In this document: positions 1-5,173 of the stretch, in pieces
How the letters are laid out: each line of letters opens with the position of its first letter
How positions within the stretch are numbered: the first letter of the stretch is position 1
Source of the DNA: a bacterium
GTDB lineage: Bacteria; UBA9089; CG2-30-40-21; SBAY01
Assembly: GCA_030018635.1 (NCBI GenBank)
Contig: JASEHU010000170.1
Location: 1 to 5,196, forward strand
Length of the DNA: 5,196 nt
Direction: 5' to 3'
The notes under the pieces: generated by a model
Database searches by the model: none
The model's input: the letters and a program-made list of their open reading frames with translations, nothing else
What the model was told of the DNA's origin: nothing
Made by a program: the position numbers and the translations under genes

Positions 1-653
1 CGATTGAGTTCGATGCAGAGGGTATTGGAATTGACCTTGGCCGATGTCTGTTTTGCGGAGAGTGCGAGAAGATATGTCGGTCTGGGGCTATCCAGAGTAC
101 CCGAAACTACATCCTGTCCACCAGAAACAGGCAGGCATTAGTTATAAAAAATGAACGATTTGAAGTTGCCGGCAGATTTGAGGATAAAGCCAAGCGGATA
201 TTTGGACGGTCATTGAAATTAAGGCAGGTAAGTGCCGGTGGTTGTGGTGCCTGCGAGGCAGATACCAATGTTTTGAATACCCTTGTCTTTGATCTGGGTC
301 GTTTCGGGATACAATTTGTTGCCTCACCTCGTCATGCAGACGGGCTTTTAATTACGGGGCCGATAACCCAAAATATGAAATTAGCTCTGGAGAAGACCTA
401 TACTGCCGTTCCTTCACCCAAAATAGTGATTGCGGTTGGAGCATGTGCTATCTCCGGCGGGATTTATCTTAATCACCCTGAGGTTCATAACGGAGTTGAA
501 TCACTAACGAGGCAAGCATCAACGAGGCAAGCCTCAACGAGGCAAGCCTCAACGAGGCAAGCCTCATTGCCTGTTGACCTTTACATCCCCGGCTGCCCTC
601 CACATCCATTAACGATTTTAGATGGGATATTGAGGCTATTAGGAAGATTGTGA
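1..653 (+). CDS. Ferredoxin-NuoB/HycG fusion, hydrogenase small subunit-like (5' truncated)
   Basis: The reading frame is open from base 3 to the TGA at 651-653 (216 visible codons) and runs off the left edge, so the true start is not seen. The visible N-terminal part has a ferredoxin cluster motif, C-x2-C-x2-C-x3-C at visible codons 15, 18, 21 and 25. It is followed by a linker and a 20-kDa NADH:quinone oxidoreductase / group 4 [NiFe]-hydrogenase small-subunit domain. Candidate cluster ligands there are C81 and C84 (GGCGACE), C148 (VGACA) and C198 (PGCPPHP); the stretch FVASPRHAD...LLITGP is typical of the family. Such subunits carry electrons between ferredoxin-like clusters and the catalytic or quinone-facing part of membrane-bound hydrogenase (Hyc/Hyf/Mbh/Ech) or related complexes. 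I cannot tell a true hydrogenase from a related complex without the large subunit. A TTG at 213 could look like a start, but it would remove the ferredoxin part. A 20-residue repeat insert (TRQAS x4) precedes PVDLYIPGCPP. Confidence 0.85.
   Translation, partial: IEFDAEGIGIDLGRCLFCGECEKICRSGAIQSTRNYILSTRNRQALVIKNERFEVAGRFEDKAKRIFGRSLKLRQVSAGGCGACEADTNVLNTLVFDLGRFGIQFVASPRHADGLLITGPITQNMKLALEKTYTAVPSPKIVIAVGACAISGGIYLNHPEVHNGVESLTRQASTRQASTRQASTRQASLPVDLYIPGCPPHPLTILDGILRLLGRL
506..565 (+). repeat. Four tandem 15-bp units inside the hydrogenase-type gene
   Basis: Four head-to-tail copies of AACGAGGCAAGCCTC occupy 506-520, 521-535, 536-550 and 551-565. The first differs at one base (GCATC for GCCTC). 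Each unit contains a near-palindrome, GAGGC-AA-GCCTC. In the gene's frame the array encodes TRQAS four times, between GVESL and LPVDLYIPGCPP. Relatives, as I remember the family, have only a short loop here. The length is a multiple of three, so the frame is kept. A related single unit occurs at 4394-4408. Confidence 0.95.
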
Positions 654-940
654 ATCTGGCGAAATACATTCAAAATATCTCGATATTTAAAATATCTCGG
701 ATTTGTTTTTTTTGACCTGATTTTATTCGGAGAAATGCGTCTGGCCAACTCAAGAAATAAAAAGGATTAGTGTATCCTAAATGCGACATTAGGTAGGATT
801 TATGTCGCCTGTGAGGGATGAAAGGACAGTTTTAAATGTGTCTAAAAGCAGATATATTCTATTTTTGTCCAATAACATGCAATTTTAAGCAAAAACTCTA
901 TTTTTTATATGTTCACCGTGAATTGCTGCCCCAAAATAAC
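654..940. other. Gene-free region with overlapping small hairpins
   Basis: No convincing reading frame is found on either strand. Besides the possible terminator at 672-713, the part 763-808 has several complementary segments: AGGAT 763-767 with ATCCT 774-778; ATCCTA 774-779 with TAGGAT 794-799; GCGACAT 783-789 with ATGTCGC 802-808. The first two pairings exclude each other. The region lies upstream of the best phoH promoter, so it would be in an RNA only through read-through from the left or from an unseen promoter. I see no recognisable riboswitch or RNA gene. Confidence 0.5.
672..713 (+). terminator. Possible weak terminator after the hydrogenase-type gene
   Basis: A small AT-rich hairpin (AAATAT 673-678, loop CTCG, ATATTT 683-688) lies 20 nt after the stop codon. 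The 11-mer AAAATATCTCG occurs twice, at 672-682 and 689-699, so a competing stem GATATTT/AAATATC can also form. A run of eight T follows at 706-713. The stem is weak and the T run is separated from it, so this is only a plausible end of the upstream transcript. Confidence 0.3.
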
Positions 941-969
941 TTGACTTTTGTTTTTAACTATGATATATT
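941..969 (+). promoter_or_regulatory. Sigma-70-type promoter of phoH
   Basis: TTGACT (941-946) and TATATT (964-969) are separated by exactly 17 nt, and a TG at 961-962 gives an extended -10 element. Transcription should begin near 975-978, leaving a leader of about 80 nt before phoH. The promoter at 5088-5116 has the same architecture. Confidence 0.75.
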
Positions 970-974
970 ATGAA

Positions 975-1036
975 TGGTAAGTGGTAAGCAAGTGAAAAGT
1001 GAAAAACTATAAATCAGCAACTTTTCACTTTTCACT
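975..1036 (+). repeat. Heptamer repeats and perfect 15-bp hairpin in the phoH leader
   Basis: Two TGGTAAG heptamers (975-981, 982-988) are followed by AGTGAAAAGTGAAAA (991-1005), a 16-nt loop, and the exact reverse complement TTTTCACTTTTCACT (1022-1036). The arms are two GTGAAAA and two TTTTCAC heptamers. The hairpin ends 8 nt before the phoH ribosome binding site GGGGGA (1045-1050). The same GTGAAAA heptamer, five times in tandem, starts at the phoH stop codon. The structure lacks a T run, so it is unlikely to be an intrinsic terminator. Confidence 0.9.
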
Positions 1037-1056
1037 AATTTATTGGGGGAAAAATT

Positions 1057-2001
1057 TTGGAAGAAAAGATTGTTTTTGCCAATGATGAAGAAGTAATTAA
1101 TATCTTAGGTAAAAATGACGAGAATTTACGCCTGATTCGTGAGGAATTTCAAAAAACTAAAATAATCGTTCGAGGGAATGAATTAATCATTAAAGGGGAT
1201 AATGATGATACTTACTTAATAAAGAAACTAATGCAAGACCTCTTAGCCATCTTACACTCAGGACATGTGGTCAGGATTCCGGAGATAAAATATACCCTGA
1301 AAATGATTACTCAAAACAAGGATGTAAACATTGTTTCTGTATTTGCCGAGGCAATTTATGTTTCAGAACGGGGAAAACCTGTTCGACCAAAGACATTAGG
1401 CCAAAGAAAATATTTAGATGCCATCAAAACCAATGATATTGTCTTTGGTATTGGCCCTGCGGGAACAGGAAAAACATATTTAGCGGTGGCTATGGCCGTA
1501 TCAAGTTTGTTAAATAAAGAGGTCATGAGAATTATTCTTACCCGGCCGGCTATAGAAGCCGGAGAAAAATTGGGCTTTCTGCCCGGGGATATGCGGGAGA
1601 AGGTTGACCCATATTTAAGACCCCTTTATGATGCACTTTTTGATATGATGGGTATAGAAAAATTCCATTATTTGTTAAATGAAGGGGTTATTGAGGTGGC
1701 CCCTTTAGCCTTTATGCGTGGACGCACACTTAATGATTCCTTTGTCATCTTAGACGAGGCTCAAAATACTACCCATGAACAGATGAAGATGTTTCTGACA
1801 AGACTGGGCTTTGATTCTAAAGCCGTAATTACGGGTGATATTACCCAGATAGATTTGCCACAGGAGACAATCTCCGGCTTGGTTGAAATTCAAACTATCC
1901 TATCAAAAATCGATGGAATTAGTTTTATCTATTTTAATGAATGTGATGTCGTCAGACATCGGCTCGTATCAGAGATAATCAAAGCCTATGAGGGAGTATA
2001 G
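1057..2001 (+). CDS. phoH: PhoH-like NTPase (YbeZ family)
   Basis: This 314-residue protein is a cytoplasmic P-loop NTPase of the PhoH/YbeZ family, linked in other bacteria to RNA metabolism and a partner of the YbeY RNase. Residues 1 to about 100 form the family's N-terminal RNA-binding-like region. A conserved VRPKTLGQRKYLDAI segment follows at 109-123. The Walker A motif GPAGTGKT is at 133-140, Walker B FVILDEAQ at 229-236 (D233, E234), and the sensor-like TGDITQIDLP at 259-268. Length is normal and nothing essential is missing. The start is TTG at 1057, chosen because GGGGGA (1045-1050) lies 6 nt upstream and no in-frame ATG fits; translation then begins MEEKIVFAN. A strong promoter is at 941-969. 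The next genes, pgpH and ybeY, make a conserved cluster. Heptamer-built hairpins lie on both sides. Confidence 0.95.
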   Translation: MEEKIVFANDEEVINILGKNDENLRLIREEFQKTKIIVRGNELIIKGDNDDTYLIKKLMQDLLAILHSGHVVRIPEIKYTLKMITQNKDVNIVSVFAEAIYVSERGKPVRPKTLGQRKYLDAIKTNDIVFGIGPAGTGKTYLAVAMAVSSLLNKEVMRIILTRPAIEAGEKLGFLPGDMREKVDPYLRPLYDALFDMMGIEKFHYLLNEGVIEVAPLAFMRGRTLNDSFVILDEAQNTTHEQMKMFLTRLGFDSKAVITGDITQIDLPQETISGLVEIQTILSKIDGISFIYFNECDVVRHRLVSEIIKAYEGV

Positions 2002-2109
2002 TGAAAAGTGAAAAGTGAAAAGTGAAAAGTGAAAAGTTAATAATTAAAAATTATCAATTATTAACTATTAACTATTAACTATTAACTATACACTATACAC
2101 TATTCACTA
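1999..2109 (+). repeat. Heptamer array forming a long imperfect hairpin between phoH and pgpH
   Basis: The spacer starts with five tandem GTGAAAA units (2001-2035), the first sharing its G with the phoH TAG stop. A 25-nt AT-rich centre follows, then seven heptamers (2061-2109): four TTAACTA, two TACACTA, one TTCACTA. AGTTAATAATT (2035-2045) pairs perfectly with AATTATTAACT (2056-2066) around a 10-nt loop. Outside that, the two heptamer arms stay in register out to 1999/2102, with about five of seven positions paired in each unit. By hand I count 37 pairs over 47 positions. It ends 6 nt before the pgpH ribosome binding site. Confidence 0.88.
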
Positions 2110-2115
2110 TACCAT

Positions 2116-2121
2116 GGGGGA
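2116..2121 (+). promoter_or_regulatory. Ribosome binding site that decides the pgpH start
   Basis: GGGGGA at 2116-2121 is the same hexamer used before phoH. ATG 2121 overlaps it and so has no spacing. ATG 2127, two codons later in the same frame, is 5 nt downstream, matching the 6-nt spacing at phoH. ATG 2127 is therefore preferred. Confidence 0.7.
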
Positions 2122-2126
2122 TGAAC

Positions 2127-4457
2127 ATGCGAAGAAAGGATAAGGCAGGTATTCAACAAGAAGCTAAATATCGGACCTTATTAAAATCGGTATTATTTGG
2201 TGAAAAGACAGGCAGGACTTTATTGATTTTATGTATCTTGAGCATTTTGACCTTCCTTATCTGTCCTAATTTGATAAGCATCCGCTATCCTGGGGAAGGA
2301 GAGATTAGTTCAGGATTGATTAAAGCCCCGTATGATTTTGCTTGTGAGGATAAAATCCTTACCGAATTAAAGCGAAAGGAAGTCGCCAGTAAGGTTAATC
2401 CGGTCTATGTATTAGACTTACAAGTTATTCCCACCACACTTCAAAAGGTAAAGGGTTTATTCGAGAAGATAAAAAAGATAAGAGAGGATAAAACCCTTAA
2501 TTTAGAAAAGGGTATCTCGAAATTTAAGGAAGAAATTCCACATATCAAAATTTCGGATGAAAATCTAAATGCCCTGATAAGTTATTCAAGACTTTACGAA
2601 ATCGAAGAAGAGGTAATGGCACTTGTAAAAACATGGTTAAGTTATGGGACCACGGATATCTCTAAAGAGAGGTTATTGGCTGAGATTAACAAAGGGATAA
2701 GGGTAATTATTTCTGCTCCTACCGGCAAATCGGAGAAATTAGTCGAAACACCAACAAATTTATTTTTCTTAGAGGAATTACCTCGCACCTGTGACCTTTA
2801 CCATACGGCTTTTCTCTCTGATAAACTGCGGGAAGTCCCACTTCGGGAAGTAGCCTTTGAAATAGCCAAAAATCTTGTCGTCCCAAATTTAAGATTTGAT
2901 AAAAAGGAGACTTCAAAGGCAATAAAAGAGGCAGTTAAGGATGTCTCACCTGTGTTGATAAAGGTAAGTAAAGGCGAAAAGATTGTTGGTGAAGGCGAAA
3001 AGGTGGATAAATATGCGGCCATGAAATTATCTGAATTGACTCGCCATAGTTCAACAACTAATATTACCAGGTCATTTGGTTTTGCCCTGATTTTGTATGT
3101 CATTATGATTTTAGTCTTTATCTATCTCTATAAATATCAAACGAAATTGGTGGTTAAGAATAAAAATTTAGCCTTAGTGGGTTTAATCATCATCACGGCA
3201 ATTGGTCTGGCTAAAATCATCTCGGTTACCAATCTACCACTTTATCTCATACCTATGGGTGCCTTTGCTATACTTTTAGCTGTTTTGCTTAACGAGGGGA
3301 TAGCCATATTCGTTACCGTGCTTTTAAGTATTTTAACCGGCGTTTTAATCGGTGAAAGAATGGAATTTGTCTTGCTTTTTATCTCAGGAGGGCTTGCCGC
3401 CATTTATACAACTACCCAATCACGAATAAGAGGTGATCTTATTCGCTGTGGTATTGCTGTTGGTATTGCCCAGGGGATAATCATTATTGGCTATAGCCTG
3501 TTCAGACAGGATAATTTCTTGTTATTGCAGACCAATCTCCTCTGGGGTAGTTTAACCAATGGGGTCATGACCACTATTATTGCTATGGGTGGGCTTTTAT
3601 ATTTAGAGCGGATTTTTAATATTACCACTAATTTTACCTTGTTTGAGCTATCAGACCTGAATGCCCCTCTTTTAAAAAATCTATTATTGAAGGCCCCCGG
3701 CACTTATCACCATAGTTTATTAGTTGGAAATATAGGTGAATCTGCGGCTGAAGCCGTAGGGGCAAATAGCTTGTTAACTCGGGTATCAGCTTACTACCAT
3801 GATATTGGTAAGATGATCAGGCCGGAATATTTTATAGAAAATCAGTCGGAATCCGAGAGGAGCCGGCATGAGACCTTACGCTCCACACTCTCTGTTTCTA
3901 TCCTGCGTTCTCATATCAAAGACGGCGTAGAAATTGCTAAAAGGAATCGACTACCTCAAGCCATTATTGAGATTATACAACAACATCACGGAGAATCGGT
4001 CATGGCCTTTTTTTATCAGCAGGCAAAAGAAAAGGCAAAAGGAAATGAGACAAATGAAACGATAGAACCCAGTAAGGCTGAATTCTCTTACCCGGGACCA
4101 AAACCCCAAACTAAAGAAGCGGCTATCATTATGCTGGCTGATTCTGTTGAAGCCGCTTCCAGAACATTAGTCAAGCCAACGCCAACACGAATCGAAAAAT
4201 TGGTAAAAAAAATTATCGATGATGACTTTATTACAGGAGAGTTGGATGAATGCGACTTAACCTTAAAAGACCTAAATAAAATTGCGCAATCATTTACAAA
4301 AATATTAATCACCCTGTTCCATGCCCGGGTTGAATACCCGGAAAAGGAACAAGAAAGGACGATTTTTCAGGATGCTGACGATAGCGATATTGCAACAAGG
4401 CAAGCCTCAATCAAACAAGAAGAAACTCAAAATCAACCAGCTCAGACAAATAATTAA
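2127..4457 (+). CDS. pgpH: 7TM-HD membrane phosphodiesterase, PgpH family (probable c-di-AMP hydrolase)
   Basis: The 776-residue protein has the layout of PgpH/YqfF. A short cytoplasmic N-terminus is followed by one membrane helix (about 31-46), a large extracytoplasmic 7TMR-HDED region (about 47-312), a block of hydrophobic helices (about 317-500), and a cytoplasmic HD domain. HD-domain metal and catalytic residues are visible: H528 in TYHHS, H558-D559 in YYHDIGK, H620-H621 in QQHHGE, and D672 in MLADSVEA. The conserved YPGPKPQTKEAAI segment is intact. Characterised PgpH proteins hydrolyse cyclic di-AMP to pApA; that substrate is inferred here from family membership. The start is ATG 2127 (ATG 2121 gives two more residues). 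The last 86 nt overlap ybeY, and the tail after HARVEYPE is a non-conserved, polar Gln/Asn-rich stretch containing one TRQAS unit. It sits in the conserved phoH-pgpH-ybeY order, and the heptamer hairpin upstream could affect its expression relative to phoH. Confidence 0.93.
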   Translation: MRRKDKAGIQQEAKYRTLLKSVLFGEKTGRTLLILCILSILTFLICPNLISIRYPGEGEISSGLIKAPYDFACEDKILTELKRKEVASKVNPVYVLDLQVIPTTLQKVKGLFEKIKKIREDKTLNLEKGISKFKEEIPHIKISDENLNALISYSRLYEIEEEVMALVKTWLSYGTTDISKERLLAEINKGIRVIISAPTGKSEKLVETPTNLFFLEELPRTCDLYHTAFLSDKLREVPLREVAFEIAKNLVVPNLRFDKKETSKAIKEAVKDVSPVLIKVSKGEKIVGEGEKVDKYAAMKLSELTRHSSTTNITRSFGFALILYVIMILVFIYLYKYQTKLVVKNKNLALVGLIIITAIGLAKIISVTNLPLYLIPMGAFAILLAVLLNEGIAIFVTVLLSILTGVLIGERMEFVLLFISGGLAAIYTTTQSRIRGDLIRCGIAVGIAQGIIIIGYSLFRQDNFLLLQTNLLWGSLTNGVMTTIIAMGGLLYLERIFNITTNFTLFELSDLNAPLLKNLLLKAPGTYHHSLLVGNIGESAAEAVGANSLLTRVSAYYHDIGKMIRPEYFIENQSESERSRHETLRSTLSVSILRSHIKDGVEIAKRNRLPQAIIEIIQQHHGESVMAFFYQQAKEKAKGNETNETIEPSKAEFSYPGPKPQTKEAAIIMLADSVEAASRTLVKPTPTRIEKLVKKIIDDDFITGELDECDLTLKDLNKIAQSFTKILITLFHARVEYPEKEQERTIFQDADDSDIATRQASIKQEETQNQPAQTNN
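4325..4341 (+). other. Small GC-rich inverted repeat before the ybeY start
   Basis: CCGGGT (4325-4330) and ACCCGG (4336-4341) are exact complements around TGAAT. The repeat lies inside the 3' end of pgpH, about 30 nt before the preferred ybeY ATG. It could be a chance result of the conserved coding for HARVEYPE, or a minor RNA structure near the downstream start. Confidence 0.35.
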
Positions 4458-4866
4458 AGACACCTTAAAATATGAAGGTGTCAGGGATGGAGAGTTAAGT
4501 GTTGTTTTAGGAGAGGACGCGTTACTTAGAAGATTAAACAAAGAATATCGGGGGATAGACAAACCGACGGATGTTCTAACTTTTGATTTGGGTCAGATCT
4601 GTCGGACCTGTCAGACTCGTCGGACAGGTCTGACAGGTCCGACTCAAAAACTCGGTGAAATTATTATCTCGCTTGATGCGGTTAATCGGCAGGCAGAAGA
4701 ATATAACCATAGTTTTGAAAAAGAATTAACTATTCTTTTAATCCATGGGTTATTACATCTATTAGGTTATGACCATAGTCCGGATAATTTACCGCAAGAA
4801 CAAATGGCTATTTTGACAAATAAAATCCTGGCACAACTTGCGATAGATAAAATAGTGAATGAATAG
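4372..4866 (+). CDS. ybeY: Endoribonuclease YbeY (rRNA maturation factor)
   Basis: This 164-residue cytoplasmic protein is a metal-dependent RNase of the UPF0054/YbeY family, needed for 16S rRNA 3' end processing and ribosome quality control in other bacteria. The zinc-binding signature HGLLHLLGYDH is complete, with H125, H129 and H135. TDVLTF and GEIIISLDAVNRQAEEY are also typical. ATG 4372 is chosen because MLTIAI is where the family normally begins; an upstream in-frame ATG at 4321 would add 17 unconserved basic residues. Only AAAGGA (4354-4359) resembles a ribosome binding site, at 12 nt, so translation is probably coupled to pgpH, whose end it overlaps by 86 nt. Two repeat-derived stretches are present: QQGKPQSNK near the N-terminus and 18 residues (about 75-92) between TDVLTFDLG and KLGEIII. 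Without the second, length is about 146, normal for the family. Confidence 0.95.
   Translation: MLTIAILQQGKPQSNKKKLKINQLRQIIKDTLKYEGVRDGELSVVLGEDALLRRLNKEYRGIDKPTDVLTFDLGQICRTCQTRRTGLTGPTQKLGEIIISLDAVNRQAEEYNHSFEKELTILLIHGLLHLLGYDHSPDNLPQEQMAILTNKILAQLAIDKIVNE
4394..4408 (+). repeat. Single 15-nt unit related to the 506-565 array, in the pgpH/ybeY overlap
   Basis: AACAAGGCAAGCCTC matches the AACGAGGCAAGCCTC unit of the hydrogenase-type gene at 14 of 15 bases, about 3.8 kb away. In the pgpH frame it again encodes TRQAS; in the ybeY frame the same bases give QQGKPQ. The next bases (AATCAAACAAG) are not a second copy. Confidence 0.8.
4592..4645 (+). repeat. Six tandem 9-nt palindromic units inside ybeY
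   Basis: Six consecutive 9-mers begin at 4592, 4601, 4610, 4619, 4628 and 4637: GTCAGATCT, GTCGGACCT, GTCAGACTC, GTCGGACAG, GTCTGACAG, GTCCGACTC. Five contain the palindrome GTC-N-GAC. At a larger scale, GTCGGACCTGTCAGAC (4601-4616) is the exact reverse complement of GTCTGACAGGTCCGAC (4628-4643), around an 11-nt loop, so the transcript can form a perfect 16-bp hairpin. The array is 54 nt, keeps the ybeY frame, and encodes 18 residues in a surface loop between conserved blocks. Confidence 0.95.
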
Positions 4867-4957
4867 GGATGTAGTTGATTTTACAGAGTTAGAATCAAAC
4901 CTTGATTACGAAATTCAGTTAACAAATATGGAAGAAAAGAAAAAGACGGTGAAGTGA
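4859..4957 (+). CDS. Doubtful 32-codon ORF overlapping the ybeY stop
   Basis: ATG 4859 overlaps the ybeY stop by 8 nt and opens a frame of 32 codons ending at TGA 4955-4957. The product would be small and charged (MNRDVVDFTELESNLD... ending EEKKKTVK). I do not recognise it. No ribosome binding site is visible, so it would depend on coupling to ybeY. It could be a real small protein, a remnant of a next operon gene, or chance. Confidence 0.25.
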   Translation: MNRDVVDFTELESNLDYEIQLTNMEEKKKTVK

Positions 4958-5016
4958 AACTTTCGCGTAATTGGTCAGTTATAAAAGATGTGGGTAAGGA
5001 TAAGTTAATAAAGGGG

Positions 5017-5036
5017 GGTAGGGGGTTATTCCTACC
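5017..5036 (+). terminator. Possible hairpin at the end of the phoH-pgpH-ybeY transcript
   Basis: GGTAGG (5017-5022) and CCTACC (5031-5036) pair exactly around an 8-nt loop in a G-rich stretch 150 nt after ybeY. Only a mixed TAATAATTT follows, not a clean T run, so termination here is uncertain. Otherwise 4958-5087 holds no feature I can support. Confidence 0.3.
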
Positions 5037-5087
5037 TAATAATTTCCACTGTTGACTGATACATTACAATTATTTTAAAAAAAACTC

Positions 5088-5116
5088 TTGACAAAATTTA
5101 AAAAATGTGGTATATT
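5088..5116 (+). promoter_or_regulatory. Near-consensus sigma-70-type promoter
   Basis: A perfect TTGACA (5088-5093) is followed after exactly 17 nt by TATATT (5111-5116), with TG at 5108-5109 giving an extended -10. Transcription should start near 5122-5125 and run rightwards toward the window end. It is the strongest promoter match in the window. Confidence 0.82.
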
Positions 5117-5173
5117 AAAGATAAGAGATATTAAGGATAAAATTTTTCGACCTGTGCAATCAAGTACCTTATA

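Noticed and set aside
506..565. CRISPR-like array
   Set aside because: Units are contiguous 15-mers with no spacers and lie inside a coding frame.
213..653. Hydrogenase-type gene starting at TTG 213
   Set aside because: The same frame is open to the left edge and encodes a complete four-Cys ferredoxin motif, so 213 is internal.
469..669. Minus-strand ORF across the 15-bp array
   Set aside because: It is the antisense of a well-supported gene; its repeated residues come only from the tandem array read backwards.
2001..2109. CRISPR array or replication-origin iterons between phoH and pgpH
   Set aside because: Seven-nt units have no spacers, there is no DnaA-box pattern or replication gene, and the arms form an inverted pair.
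2114..2123. ATG 2114 or ATG 2121 as the pgpH start
   Set aside because: 2114 is in another frame; 2121 overlaps the GGGGGA ribosome binding site, while 2127 has normal spacing.
2719..3103. Minus-strand ORFs inside pgpH (also 3491-3703, 4088-4312)
   Set aside because: They lie antisense to conserved pgpH coding sequence and show no recognisable domain or ribosome binding site.
4321..4371. ybeY start at ATG 4321
   Set aside because: It adds 17 basic residues not typical of YbeY and has no ribosome binding site; family similarity begins at ATG 4372.
4372..4457. Frameshift or pgpH-ybeY fusion
   Set aside because: Both proteins have complete conserved domains and their own ends; an overlap explains the data without a frameshift.
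5052..5076. Second promoter with TTGACT at 5052
   Set aside because: The nearest -10-like TATTTT at 5071 is only 13 nt away, too short.
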